Of a stretch of 64,000 nucleotides of DNA, positions 10,282 through 20,655 are shown piece after piece (the stretch's first letter is position 1; every line of letters begins with the position of its first letter). The stretch spans positions 78,832 through 142,831 of the forward strand of contig CACJOA010000001.1 of the NCBI GenBank assembly GCA_902594915.1, read 5' to 3'. Origin of the DNA: an uncultured Pelagibacteraceae bacterium. Lineage in GTDB: Bacteria; Pseudomonadota; Alphaproteobacteria; Pelagibacterales; Pelagibacteraceae. A program made the translations under genes and the position numbers. The notes under the pieces were generated by a model that saw nothing but the letters and a program-made list of their open reading frames with translations, did no database searches and was not told where the DNA came from.

Positions 10282-10762
10282 TTTTACAAATTATCTTTTT
10301 TATAAATTGATGTAATATACATACGAAAAATAAAGAAGATCCTAAAGCTACACTAGTCTGAGGAATCCAAATTAAGATCTCATCGGCTCCTTCACTGCGT
10401 TCTTTAAATTGAAATGAAATAATAAGCATCTTAATAAAATAAAAAGCTAAATATCCGGAAAAAAAACTTGTTATTAAAAAACACCAAATTTCCAAAAAAT
10501 ATCTATTTATACCTTTTGCTTTTTCTAAAAATAGAGTTATTCTGATATGACTCCCCTCAACAAAAGTATAGGATAAAGCAAAAAAAGATGCGGATGCCAT
10601 ACAGTAACCTGAATATTCCGCTAATCCTCTTATATAAAAATTAAAAATTCTTGAACTTATTCCAATAAGAATAAAAATTGCTACCATTATTAAAAAAAAA
10701 GCAGCTATGAAACCAGAAATCTTATAGGTTTTATTTAAACTTTTATCTAATAAGTTTAACAT
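10274..10762 (-). CDS. dctQ: TRAP transporter small permease subunit (DctQ)
   Basis: 162 aa, 4 TM, overlaps dctM start. Confidence 0.9.
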   Translation of the reverse strand: MLNLLDKSLNKTYKISGFIAAFFLIMVAIFILIGISSRIFNFYIRGLAEYSGYCMASASFFALSYTFVEGSHIRITLFLEKAKGINRYFLEIWCFLITSFFSGYLAFYFIKMLIISFQFKERSEGADEILIWIPQTSVALGSSLFFVCILHQFIKKIICKND

Positions 10763-10769
10763 GATAAGT

Positions 10770-10804
10770 AAAAGGCTATCTTAAATTAAGTAAGATAGCC
10801 TTTT
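10770..10804 (-). terminator. 14-bp perfect stem-loop between dctP and dctQ (weak terminator or mRNA stabilising hairpin)
   Basis: AAAAGGCTATCTTA-AATTAAG-TAAGATAGCCTTTT; short U-run on the minus strand. Confidence 0.7.
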
Positions 10805-10812
10805 ATAAAAGA

Positions 10813-11787
10813 TTAATATTTGAATGCTGATAATACAGATGCACCTCTTGAGCCAGCTTTAGATGTCCATTCTTTTGCCATGGTCGCTCCAACTTTTTCA
10901 AAATGTGACCTTAGAGTAGAATTTACTTTACCGACAACCATACCTGCAGCAGCTAAAGCCTTCTTATCCGCAACATTTCCTTGTTTCGATAACTGCCAAC
11001 CTTTTCTCTCAGCTAGAGCAGCTTCTTTCATTACAAGTTCCTGTGTTTCTTTATCTAGGCTATTCCAAGACTTTTTATTTACAATTACCATATTTTTAGG
11101 AAACCAAGCAGCAATATCATAAAAATATTTCACACCATTTTCCCAAATCTTTTTATTTTTACCTGTTGTAGGAGACGTGATCATACTTTCAACTGCACCT
11201 GTTGAAAATGCTTGGCTTATTTCCGCAGCCTCTATTTTTGTAGGGGCCATACCTGTCAATTCTGCAATTCTAATTGTAGCAGAGTTGTAAGCTCTAAATT
11301 TTAAACCTTTTAAATCAGAAACAGAATTTATTTCTTTTTTGCTGTACAAACCTTGAGCTGGCCAAGGAACTGCATATAAAAAAATAAGTCCTTTAGAATC
11401 TAAACTCTTAACAATTTCAGGTTTTGAAGCCTTATATAACTTCATCGCATCTGAATAAGATGTTGCAAGAAAGGGTTGTGAATCTACCTCAAGTAAAGGA
11501 TCTTCTTTACCTAAGGCGGACATAAATCTTTCACCAATTTGAGCCTGTCCTGTTCTCACTGCTCTAAATATTTCTCCCCCTTTAAACAAAGATCCTCCTG
11601 GATGAGTGACAATAGTTAGTTTTCCACCACTCTTTTTTGAAACATTGTTAGCAAATTCAGTAGCGTTTGCAGAATGAAAGTTTCCAGCTCCATAAGCAAG
11701 CGCCATGTCCCATTTTTCTGCAATAGCAATATTAATTGACAAAATCAATGATGCTAAAACAGTGAATAAATATTTTATTAATTTCAT
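10813..11787 (-). CDS. dctP: TRAP transporter substrate-binding protein (DctP)
   Basis: 324 aa with signal peptide; DctP-family FRAYNSATIRIAELTGMAPTKIEAAEISQAFSTGAVESMITSP. Confidence 0.93.
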   Translation of the reverse strand: MKLIKYLFTVLASLILSINIAIAEKWDMALAYGAGNFHSANATEFANNVSKKSGGKLTIVTHPGGSLFKGGEIFRAVRTGQAQIGERFMSALGKEDPLLEVDSQPFLATSYSDAMKLYKASKPEIVKSLDSKGLIFLYAVPWPAQGLYSKKEINSVSDLKGLKFRAYNSATIRIAELTGMAPTKIEAAEISQAFSTGAVESMITSPTTGKNKKIWENGVKYFYDIAAWFPKNMVIVNKKSWNSLDKETQELVMKEAALAERKGWQLSKQGNVADKKALAAAGMVVGKVNSTLRSHFEKVGATMAKEWTSKAGSRGASVLSAFKY

Positions 11788-11899
11788 TAATCCTCCATTT
11801 TTTTTTAAATCATTTCATTATGTATTCTAATTTTAATCAATAAAAAAATTTACTACTTTTAATTGAATTATCTATTTTTTTAATTAAAATATTATTATT

Positions 11900-12511
11900 T
11901 TGTTAGAAGAAACACTCATATTAGTTCAAATTATATTTATTGATATAATTCTTGCTGCTGACAACGCTATAATCATAGGTCTGATTGCTGCAAATTTTGT
12001 ACCAAAAAATAGAAGACAGATAATTCTTTGGGGCGTTGCTGGAGCTCTAGTGTTTAAAATAATCTTTGCCTTATTTGCTACTTATTTATTTAAGTTTTAT
12101 TTCATAAAGATTATAGGAGGGTTATTATTAATCTGGATTGTTAATGACTTAAGAAAAGATTTATTTGAAATAAAAAAAATTAAGTCACCTACAAAAAAAT
12201 CAAAAGAACCTTCTTTTATAAGAAGTATATACAAAGTTCTTTTTGCAGATATTACTATAAGTTTTGATAATGTAATTGGTGTTGTTGGTGCATCAAAGGG
12301 ACATTTTGGTTTTATGATATTTGGTTTAGTACTATCTGTAATTCTAACTGGAGCACTTGCGACAGTATTGGCAAATTATATTCAAAAACACCTTTGGATC
12401 GCTTATATTGGTTTAGGTTTTATTCTATTGGTAGCCATTCAATTAGTAATTGGAGGTTTGGTAGACCTGGATATCTTGTCAATAAATGAAAACTTTAAAA
12501 AATATTTTTAA
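11900..12511 (+). CDS. TerC-family integral membrane protein (YjbE type)
   Basis: 203 aa; IDIILAADNAIIIGL and ADITISFDNVIGV motifs; TTG start. Confidence 0.88.
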   Translation: MLEETLILVQIIFIDIILAADNAIIIGLIAANFVPKNRRQIILWGVAGALVFKIIFALFATYLFKFYFIKIIGGLLLIWIVNDLRKDLFEIKKIKSPTKKSKEPSFIRSIYKVLFADITISFDNVIGVVGASKGHFGFMIFGLVLSVILTGALATVLANYIQKHLWIAYIGLGFILLVAIQLVIGGLVDLDILSINENFKKYF

Positions 12512-13284
12512 TAAGAATATTTTTTTGTTGGATACTTTTGTGATTTAACTTCTTTTTTAAACCTTAGAACTGAAGAATTAATTATTTTTTTTATATTAAC
12601 ATATTTTTTTACAAATCTAATCTTTGCATTGGTCAAACCTAATATATCATCCGTAACCAAGACTTGACCATCACAATAAACAGAGGCTCCAATTCCAATA
12701 GTTGGTATTTTTATAGAACTAGAAATTTCTTTTGAGATATTGCCATATATGCACTCTAAAACTATTCCAAAAGCACCACTCTTCTCTAACGCTTTTGCAT
12801 CTTTAAATAATCTGTTTTTTTCTTTTTCAGATTTTCCAACTGATTTGAATTTTCCTTTCATGGTTTGAGGAGTAACTCCAATATGACCTAAAACTGGAAT
12901 CTTATTTTTCACCAAATGATTAACTATATTTTTAACTCTTGTTCCCCCTTCTATCTTAACTGCATCACATTTAGTTTCTTTAATTGCTCTCTTTGAATTT
13001 TTTAAAGCTTCTTTTTTATTTCTGTATGTGTTGTATGGAAGATCAATTACTAAAAGGCTTTTTTTAACTCCCATTCTAACACTTTTTGTATGATCTAACA
13101 TCATTCTAAGATCTACTTTTCTAGTAGTATCAAAATTATAAAGTACTGAGCCCAGTGAATCTCCAACCAAGACTATATCCACATGCTTATCTAATATCTC
13201 AGCTATATTTTTTGAATAAGCAGTAAGACAAACAATCTTTGATTTATTTTTTTTTTTAATAATTTTTTTTATTTTATTAATCAT
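12508..13284 (-). CDS. panB: 3-methyl-2-oxobutanoate hydroxymethyltransferase
   Basis: 258 aa; VCLTAYS, LVGDSLGSVLYN, AVKIEGG, PVLGHIGVTPQ motifs. Confidence 0.94.
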   Translation of the reverse strand: MINKIKKIIKKKNKSKIVCLTAYSKNIAEILDKHVDIVLVGDSLGSVLYNFDTTRKVDLRMMLDHTKSVRMGVKKSLLVIDLPYNTYRNKKEALKNSKRAIKETKCDAVKIEGGTRVKNIVNHLVKNKIPVLGHIGVTPQTMKGKFKSVGKSEKEKNRLFKDAKALEKSGAFGIVLECIYGNISKEISSSIKIPTIGIGASVYCDGQVLVTDDILGLTNAKIRFVKKYVNIKKIINSSVLRFKKEVKSQKYPTKKYSY

Positions 13285-14846
13285 TATTCTAGTTCTATTG
13301 TACTTGGCGGTTTTGATGTTATATCGTAAACTACCCTATTGATACCTTTTATATTATTAATTATCTTATTTGAGACAAACTGCATAAAACTTTTAGAAAA
13401 ATTATAAGTATCAGCCGTCATTCCATCCTCTGATGTTATTGCTCTTAATAAACATATATATTCATAAGTTCTATTATCACCCATTACACCAACAGTTTTT
13501 ACTGGAAGTAAAGCAGCATATGCTTGCCATATCTTAGCGTATAGATTTTGTTCCTTTAGTGTATTAATAAAAATATAATCAGCATCTTTCAAAATTTTTA
13601 TTTTATCTTTTGTTATTTCCCCAGGCATCCTTATTGCTAAACCTGGTCCTGGGAAAGGGTGTCTTAACACGATTTCCTTTGATAATTTAAGTTCTAATCC
13701 TAGTTTTCTTACCTCATCTTTAAATAGTAATCTTAAAGGTTCTATCAACTTTAATTTCATCTTTTTTGGTAGACCACCAACATTATGATGAGATTTTATT
13801 TTTGAAGTTTGACTTCCAGTAACTGACTTGCTCTCAATTAAATCTGGATAAAGAGTTCCTTGAGCTAAGTATTTTACGTTTTTTATCTTTTTAGCGTAGT
13901 TTTCAAAAATTTTAATAAATAAATTTCCTATTATCTTTCTTTTTTTTTCTGGGTCTGAAATTCTTTTAAGTTTATTTAGAAATAAATTTTTCGCATCCAC
14001 ATAAATTATATTGATTTTAAATTTTTCTTTAAATGTTTTAATAACCTGTTTTTCCTCATTTTTTCTTAATAGACCATTATTGACAAAAACACAGGTTAGT
14101 TGGTTGCCAATCGCATTATGCAATAATTTTGCAACAACACTACTATCAACACCTCCAGATAATGCACAAATTACTTTTGAATTTCCAACTTCATTTTTTA
14201 TATTTCTAATTAGCAGTTTTTTCTGATTTTTTGATAACCAGTTTTTCTTCATCTCACATATAGAAAAAACAAAATTTTTTAAAATTATTTTCCCTTTTTT
14301 GGTGTGGGTTACCTCTGGATGAAATTGAATTCCATAAAAGTTTTTTGATAAATTTTCTACAATAGAAAATTTAGATGTTTCAGTTTTTGCAATAACTTTA
14401 AATCCTTTAGCTAACTTTGTTACCTCATCAGCATGACTCATCCAGACATTATTTGATCCATCTTTATTAAAAAAGTTTTTGGTTAACTTACTTTTATTTA
14501 ATCTTCTCAATTTTGCTAAACCAAATTCTCTATTTTTAGCTTTTTTGACCTTTCCACCTAATTCTTTTGATATGACTTGATGACCAAAACAAATTCCTAA
14601 AATTGGTTTTTTCCATTTAAAAATTTTATTGTTAAACTTTACTTTTTTTGATTGATAAACATTTAAAGGTCCGCCTGATAAAATTATTCCTTTAATTTGT
14701 GAGTTTTCAAATTTTGAATTTAATTTTTTGTGACTAATGATCTCCGAAAAAACTCCTAATTCTCTTATCCTTCTTGCTATAAGTTGTGTAAACTGAGATC
14801 CAAAATCTATTATTAAGATTTTGTTTAAGTTTTGATCAAGACTCAT
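13284..14846 (-). CDS. guaA: GMP synthase (glutamine-hydrolysing)
   Basis: 520 aa; GATase GICFGHQ and PP-loop [10 protein letters not shown] motifs. Confidence 0.97.
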   Translation of the reverse strand: MSLDQNLNKILIIDFGSQFTQLIARRIRELGVFSEIISHKKLNSKFENSQIKGIILSGGPLNVYQSKKVKFNNKIFKWKKPILGICFGHQVISKELGGKVKKAKNREFGLAKLRRLNKSKLTKNFFNKDGSNNVWMSHADEVTKLAKGFKVIAKTETSKFSIVENLSKNFYGIQFHPEVTHTKKGKIILKNFVFSICEMKKNWLSKNQKKLLIRNIKNEVGNSKVICALSGGVDSSVVAKLLHNAIGNQLTCVFVNNGLLRKNEEKQVIKTFKEKFKINIIYVDAKNLFLNKLKRISDPEKKRKIIGNLFIKIFENYAKKIKNVKYLAQGTLYPDLIESKSVTGSQTSKIKSHHNVGGLPKKMKLKLIEPLRLLFKDEVRKLGLELKLSKEIVLRHPFPGPGLAIRMPGEITKDKIKILKDADYIFINTLKEQNLYAKIWQAYAALLPVKTVGVMGDNRTYEYICLLRAITSEDGMTADTYNFSKSFMQFVSNKIINNIKGINRVVYDITSKPPSTIELE

Positions 14847-15276
14847 TATTAATTGGTTCTAAATTTGAAAGCTTTTCTAAGATATCTTTGTTTTCATCAC
14901 ACAATTTTTTACATACCTTTTCAAAAGTTTTTGATAATTTTTTTACTTTAGAATAATTTGATTTTTCTAAAGCTATTTTGATAGACATTAAAATTGCTTC
15001 TTCATTATCTGGCTCGATTAATAAAGTTGTCTCTAGGTTTTTTTCTTCATTAATTTGATCCTCTTCTATATTATAAATTTTAGCTAAATATAAATAAGAA
15101 TTTGAGTCTTTTGGATTAAAAACAATACTTCTTTCAAACATAAATCGCGCGTCTTCATACTTTTTATTTTTGTAAAACTCTAAACCCTTATTAAAGAAAT
15201 TTTCACTTGCTAATGCATTACTAAAAATTATTTTTATAAAAAAAAAGAGGAATAAAAATTTTTTAAGTTTATTCAT
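14836..15276 (-). CDS. Exported TPR-repeat protein
   Basis: 146 aa; signal-like N-terminus, TPR repeats, paired cysteines (VCKKLC). Confidence 0.65.
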   Translation of the reverse strand: MNKLKKFLFLFFFIKIIFSNALASENFFNKGLEFYKNKKYEDARFMFERSIVFNPKDSNSYLYLAKIYNIEEDQINEEKNLETTLLIEPDNEEAILMSIKIALEKSNYSKVKKLSKTFEKVCKKLCDENKDILEKLSNLEPINNES

Positions 15277-16352
15277 TAATATTTACTTTCATTTTTAATT
15301 ATATCTACATTATGAACCATGCTCTCATAAAATCCAGCTTTTGTAATTTTTACAAATTTAGGTTGATGCCTTAGATATTTTATTTGAGATGAGCCAAGAT
15401 ATCCCATGGATGATCTTAGACCACCGATTAATTTAAAGATTATATCTTTCACATTACCCTTGTATTTTGAAAAACCTTCTACACCTTCAGGAACATATTT
15501 TGAATTGTCTTTTTGTTTAGATTGAAAATACCTATCTGCTGAACCTTTATTCATTGCCCCTACAGATCCCATTCCTCTAAAGCTTTTGAATAATTTACCA
15601 TTTCTTTTTATTAATTTACCAGGTGTTTCATCGGTACCAGCAAATAGAGATCCTATCATCACAGCATCAGCTCCAGCAGCAAAAGCCTTTGCAAGATCAC
15701 CAGAATACTTAATACCACCATCTGAAATAATTTTAACTTTTTTATTTTTTATACCATTTCTGACATTAAGAATTGCACTTAATTGAGGAACTCCAATACC
15801 GGCTACTAATCGCGTTGTACAAATTGAACCTGGTCCTATTCCCACTTTAATCACATCTACTCCCAATTTAAGTAAAAATTTTGCAGCCTCTGGTGTTGCA
15901 ATATTACCAGCACACAAAGCGGTATTCTGATTTTTATTTTTTTTAATAAACTTTATTATTTCTGAAACTTTTTTAGTATGTCCATGCGCTGTATCTACAA
16001 CTATCATATCAATTTTTTCTTTTAAAATAGCTTCAGCTCTTTTAAATTCACTAGGTCCTGCTCCTACTGCAGCACCAACTAACAATTTTTTTTCTTTTAC
16101 TTTTCTAATTTCTGAAATTTGTTTTTTAATTTCTAAATTTCTATGAATAATTCCTAATCCACCAGTTTTTGCTATTGCGATAGCCATTTTACTTTCTGTG
16201 ACAGTATCCATTGCTGAAGAAAGAAGAGGAATATTTAATTTTAATGTTTTTGTTAATTTAATACTAGTATCTACCTCAGAAGGCAATATTTCTGAGTATT
16301 TCGGAACTAACGTTACATCATCAAAGGTGAGTGCTTCTTTTATAGGAACCAT
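15276..16352 (-). CDS. guaB: IMP dehydrogenase, short form lacking CBS domains
   Basis: 358 aa; [20 protein letters not shown] catalytic loop; no CBS insert between IRKVKEKK and LLVGAAVG. Confidence 0.95.
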   Translation of the reverse strand: MVPIKEALTFDDVTLVPKYSEILPSEVDTSIKLTKTLKLNIPLLSSAMDTVTESKMAIAIAKTGGLGIIHRNLEIKKQISEIRKVKEKKLLVGAAVGAGPSEFKRAEAILKEKIDMIVVDTAHGHTKKVSEIIKFIKKNKNQNTALCAGNIATPEAAKFLLKLGVDVIKVGIGPGSICTTRLVAGIGVPQLSAILNVRNGIKNKKVKIISDGGIKYSGDLAKAFAAGADAVMIGSLFAGTDETPGKLIKRNGKLFKSFRGMGSVGAMNKGSADRYFQSKQKDNSKYVPEGVEGFSKYKGNVKDIIFKLIGGLRSSMGYLGSSQIKYLRHQPKFVKITKAGFYESMVHNVDIIKNESKY

Positions 16353-16389
16353 AATCTTTTATATACGATTCCTTTAAAATTTAAAGAAA

Positions 16390-17001
16390 CTATCTAAGTT
16401 TTTTGCAAATTATAAAACTTTCTTTAGAATCTTTTCTACTAGACTTTGGTTTAAAAACCTTTACTTCTTTAAAAATCTCTTTTCCGAGTGCGACAATTTC
16501 ATTAAACGTACTTCCCATAAATATTTTTGATACAAAAACTCCATTTTTTGACAAAACATCCTTAGAAAAAATCATAGCTTCCTTACATAGCTCACCCGTT
16601 TGAATAGAATCTACATTTTTTATTCCAGTTGTATTGACTGCCATATCAGAAATTACAATATCTAAACAAGTGTTTATATGTTTTTTTATTAAATCCTTAA
16701 CACTCATCTCTGTAAAATCTCCTTTAATTTGAGTAGTATTCTTTATTTTTTCCATTTCTTTAAGATCAACAGAGATTATTTTTCCATTTCTTACAACTTT
16801 TGCGGCATATTGAGACCAACTTCCAGGAGCTGCCCCAATGTCTATTATACTTTTTCCATTTTTAAAGATCTTAAATTTCTCATCAATTTCAATTAACTTA
16901 TAAACAGATCTTGCTCTATAACCATCTACTTTGGATTGACGTACATAAGTATCCCGTCTCTGTTTATTAACCCAATTTTTTGAAATTTTATTTTTTTTCA
17001 A
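16390..17001 (-). CDS. rlmE: 23S rRNA (uridine-2'-O)-methyltransferase, FtsJ/RrmJ
   Basis: 203 aa; DIGAAPGSWSQYA SAM motif. Confidence 0.92.
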   Translation of the reverse strand: MKKNKISKNWVNKQRRDTYVRQSKVDGYRARSVYKLIEIDEKFKIFKNGKSIIDIGAAPGSWSQYAAKVVRNGKIISVDLKEMEKIKNTTQIKGDFTEMSVKDLIKKHINTCLDIVISDMAVNTTGIKNVDSIQTGELCKEAMIFSKDVLSKNGVFVSKIFMGSTFNEIVALGKEIFKEVKVFKPKSSRKDSKESFIICKKLR

Positions 17002-17913
17002 TTAAGTATTATATCTTAAACTTTTTGTAATTTTTTTATTATCTAAGGTTTGAATTTCAATCTTTATACTTTTATCAACTCTCATATCTTTTCCATCTTT
17101 CCAAATACCTGCAGCAAGATGCATAATTCCTATTTTATAATTTGGTAAATATGGCTCAACAAATGTTTGATTAAGTTCATCAAACTTTGGCAATAAATTA
17201 CTTGTTAACCAATTGCAGTTTAACGGTAAAAATTCAGTTTCTAAATCATCAATATATACCGATATATTAATCGCCAATCCCTCAGATCCAAAAATATTAC
17301 CTGCTTTTAAAGTTTTAGATAAATTATTTTGCCAAATTTCCCATGCCCTAGAGTTCTTTTCCAAAGAAAATACTCCAATATTTATATGTGGTGCAAAAGC
17401 AAGTTTTCTAGCTTTTGCATAACCAATATTTGATTTAATTGCATGTTTAAAATTTTGAGACTTTATAATAGCTATTTTACCAAACAACCAATTTACTTTT
17501 GAGGTTATTTTATATCCGGGGCCTATTGTTTGAGTAATTCCGAGTTTTCCACCTTCACTAGCCTTAAAATATAGCTCCACACTATTCCAGTCATTTACCC
17601 ATGCATCACAGTCTATCCAAAGGTATTTTTCATAACTTGGAAAATATTTTGGTAAAAAAGCCCTAGAGACCTGACTTTTTAGCCATTCTTTGCCTTTTAC
17701 TTTAAATTCAGGAACTTCAATGTCCCATTCAGCAGATTCAATTTTATCAACTTTTTTTAATAATATCTCTTTTTGATCGTGAGTTAATCCTGCATCTAAA
17801 ATACAAATTGCAATATTTTCGCTCTCTTTAAATCTTTTTATTGAATCAATTAGTTCCTCTAGAAGTGGAAAATAATTACTATCAGCTAATGAGACAATTG
17901 CATTTTTTTTCAT
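17002..17913 (-). CDS. Putative GT-A-fold glycosyltransferase (GT8-like), specificity unknown
   Basis: 303 aa; AIVSLADSNYFPLLEELIDSI...YLWIDCDAWV DxD-like motif, HLAAGIWKDG. Confidence 0.55.
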   Translation of the reverse strand: MKKNAIVSLADSNYFPLLEELIDSIKRFKESENIAICILDAGLTHDQKEILLKKVDKIESAEWDIEVPEFKVKGKEWLKSQVSRAFLPKYFPSYEKYLWIDCDAWVNDWNSVELYFKASEGGKLGITQTIGPGYKITSKVNWLFGKIAIIKSQNFKHAIKSNIGYAKARKLAFAPHINIGVFSLEKNSRAWEIWQNNLSKTLKAGNIFGSEGLAINISVYIDDLETEFLPLNCNWLTSNLLPKFDELNQTFVEPYLPNYKIGIMHLAAGIWKDGKDMRVDKSIKIEIQTLDNKKITKSLRYNT

Positions 17914-18716
17914 TAAAGTACGTCTTCAAGATCATCATCGTCTTGAATTTTGTCATTTTCATGATGTTTTTTAATTTTTTGAAAATGGACATAACTTACT
18001 GGTAATAATAACAAATATACTGCAGCGCTTATTGCTATCACGTTGAATGTATAAATTAATAAAAGACCAAAAAATAAAACTATTCCAAATAACAAAAAAA
18101 TAGTTGTTTTTCTTGGAATAACAATTTTTTTGAAAGAATAACTCGGAAATTTACTTATGAGCAAAAATGAAGTAATTATAAAAAATAAAGGTGTAATCAC
18201 ATCATAGTTTAAATTAATAAAATCAAACCCACTTATACTAAATATTAGTGGTGTAAGAACCAAGATCCCTCCAGCAGGTGAAGGTACCCCTTCAAAAAAA
18301 TTATCTTTCCAAGAGGGTTCTTGATTTGAATTTACATTAAATCTCGCTAATCTTAGTGCAACACAAATTACATATATTAAACATAACAGCCAACCAAATC
18401 TTCCTAAAGTATTTAATTTCCAAAAATACATTATAAATGCAGGCGCCACACCAAAGCTTATCATATCAGTTAAAGAGTCTAATTCTTTTCCAACTTTTGA
18501 TGTTCCTTTTATTAATCTTGCAATTCTTCCATCTAGACCATCAATTAAAGCTGCAAAGATTATTGCTATAATTGCAAATTCATATTTTTCATCTAATGCA
18601 AATCTAATTGATGTAAGACCTATACAGACCCCAATTAAAGTAAGCATATTTGGTAGGATCATTCTTGCATTCTTATTATCCGCTACAATTTTTAAATTAT
18701 TTTTTTTAGGTTCCAT
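17913..18716 (-). CDS. pssA: CDP-diacylglycerol-serine O-phosphatidyltransferase
   Basis: 267 aa; CDP-alcohol transferase motif DGLDGRIARLIKGTSKVGKELDSLTD. Confidence 0.93.
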   Translation of the reverse strand: MEPKKNNLKIVADNKNARMILPNMLTLIGVCIGLTSIRFALDEKYEFAIIAIIFAALIDGLDGRIARLIKGTSKVGKELDSLTDMISFGVAPAFIMYFWKLNTLGRFGWLLCLIYVICVALRLARFNVNSNQEPSWKDNFFEGVPSPAGGILVLTPLIFSISGFDFINLNYDVITPLFFIITSFLLISKFPSYSFKKIVIPRKTTIFLLFGIVLFFGLLLIYTFNVIAISAAVYLLLLPVSYVHFQKIKKHHENDKIQDDDDLEDVL

Positions 18717-18717
18717 C

Positions 18718-19365
18718 TTATTTTTTAGCTAGCAATGTTTCACCTGAGATGGCTTTTTGACCAATCTTTACTAATGGTTCATAATTTTCATAATACACAT
18801 CTGCTCGACTACCAAATCTAATCATACCAAGTCTATCACCTTGGTTGACCTCTTGATCTTTATTTGACTCACAAACTATTCTTCGAGCTACTAGACCAGC
18901 AATTTGAACTACAATTATATCATTATTATGAGAATCTTTAATTTTAAAATAGTTTCTTTCATTTTCCTCACTTGCTTTATCTAATGATGCATTGAAAAAC
19001 TTTCCTGGCTTATATAAAATTTCTTCTATCTTACCACTACAAGGAGTTCGATTTACGTGGCAATCAAAAACATTCATAAAAACACTTATCTTTTTGAATC
19101 TTTTATTTTCTAAACTAAGTTCTTTTGGACCATCTACTTCTTCAACTTTAATAATCTCTCCATCAGCAGGACTTACAAGATAGTTATTATCATTAATTAT
19201 TACTCTTTCGGGATCTCTAAAAAAATAGTAAACCCAAATAGTTAAAACAAAACCAATTAAGCCTAAGAAATCACTAAAACTATAAAATATAATAGTAATT
19301 ATTCCTGCAATTACTAAAAACTTATATCCTTCAGCGTGAATTTTTGGAAATATTTTACTAAACAT
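18718..19365 (-). CDS. psd: Phosphatidylserine decarboxylase (short proenzyme type)
   Basis: 215 aa; SPADGEI, HVNRTPCSG, and C-terminal GS self-cleavage site (IRFGSRADVY). Confidence 0.92.
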   Translation of the reverse strand: MFSKIFPKIHAEGYKFLVIAGIITIIFYSFSDFLGLIGFVLTIWVYYFFRDPERVIINDNNYLVSPADGEIIKVEEVDGPKELSLENKRFKKISVFMNVFDCHVNRTPCSGKIEEILYKPGKFFNASLDKASEENERNYFKIKDSHNNDIIVVQIAGLVARRIVCESNKDQEVNQGDRLGMIRFGSRADVYYENYEPLVKIGQKAISGETLLAKK

Positions 19366-19440
19366 ATTCTTCTATTTGATAATTTTTAATTAATATGTAT
19401 ATAAAATCGCAAAATTCAATTATTAAGATAAATATATTTA

Positions 19441-20655
19441 GTGAGTAAAATAAGCGTTAAAAACCCAATTGTAGAGTTAGACGGTGATGAAATGACCAGA
19501 ATAATCTGGGAATTTATCAAAAAAAAATTAATCCTTCCTTATCTTGATATCGGTATCGAATATTACGATTTAGGCATGAAAAGCAGAGATGATACTGATG
19601 ATCAGATCACAATAGACTCTGCTAATGCAATTAAGAAAATTGGCGTAGGTATAAAATGTGCAACCATCACGCCTGATGAAGCACGAGTTGAAGAATTTAA
19701 TTTAAAAAAAATGTGGAGATCACCAAATGGAACAATAAGAAATATTATTGGTGGAACTGTTTTTAGAGAACCCATAATTTGTTCTAATATTCCTAAATTA
19801 GTACCTTCATGGTCAGATCCAGTAGTAATTGGCAGACATGCTTTTGGCGATCAATATAGAGCAACCGATTTTAAAGTTCCAGGCAAAGGAAAGATGGAAG
19901 TTAAGTGGACATCAGAAGACGGTAAAGATGAAATTAAATACGAAGTATTTAATTTTACTGGACCAGGAGTAGCCCTTTCTATGTATAACTTAGATAAATC
20001 CATCGAAGACTTTGCTAGATCTTGCTTTAGCTACGGTCTTATAAAAAAGTGGCCAGTATATCTTTCAACAAAAAATACAATCCTTAAGAAGTACGATGGA
20101 CGTTTTAAAGATATATTTGAAGATGTGTTTAATAAAGAATTTAAAGCAAAATTTGATAAGGAAAAAATTACTTATGAACATAGACTAATTGACGACATGG
20201 TTGCATGTGCAATGAAATGGAGTGGAAAATATATTTGGGCTTGTAAAAACTACGATGGTGATGTTCAGTCTGATACAATGGCACAGGGTTACGGCTCTTT
20301 AGGTTTAATGACAAGTACACTCTTAACTCCTGATGGAAAAATTATGGAGGCTGAGGCAGCTCATGGAACAGTTACAAGACATTATAGAATGCATCAGCAA
20401 GGAAAAGAAACTTCAACTAATCCTATCGCCTCGATTTTTGCCTGGACAAGAGGTTTAGCTCACCGAGGTAAATTAGACGGAAATGATGATCTTATAAAGT
20501 TTGCTAATACAATTGAGCAAGTTTGTATTGATTGTGTCGAAAGCGGTTCTATGACCAAAGATCTAGCTATATTAGTTGGGCCATCAAGTAAGTACTTAAC
20601 TACAAATCAATTTCTAGATGAAATTGATAATAATTTAAAAAAGAAATTAAATTAG
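19441..20655 (+). CDS. icd: Isocitrate dehydrogenase (NADP), eukaryote-like type
   Basis: 404 aa; [28 protein letters not shown] start. Confidence 0.96.
   Translation: MSKISVKNPIVELDGDEMTRIIWEFIKKKLILPYLDIGIEYYDLGMKSRDDTDDQITIDSANAIKKIGVGIKCATITPDEARVEEFNLKKMWRSPNGTIRNIIGGTVFREPIICSNIPKLVPSWSDPVVIGRHAFGDQYRATDFKVPGKGKMEVKWTSEDGKDEIKYEVFNFTGPGVALSMYNLDKSIEDFARSCFSYGLIKKWPVYLSTKNTILKKYDGRFKDIFEDVFNKEFKAKFDKEKITYEHRLIDDMVACAMKWSGKYIWACKNYDGDVQSDTMAQGYGSLGLMTSTLLTPDGKIMEAEAAHGTVTRHYRMHQQGKETSTNPIASIFAWTRGLAHRGKLDGNDDLIKFANTIEQVCIDCVESGSMTKDLAILVGPSSKYLTTNQFLDEIDNNLKKKLN

Noticed and set aside
10820-11122. 100-aa plus-strand ORF
   Set aside because: Antisense shadow of dctP
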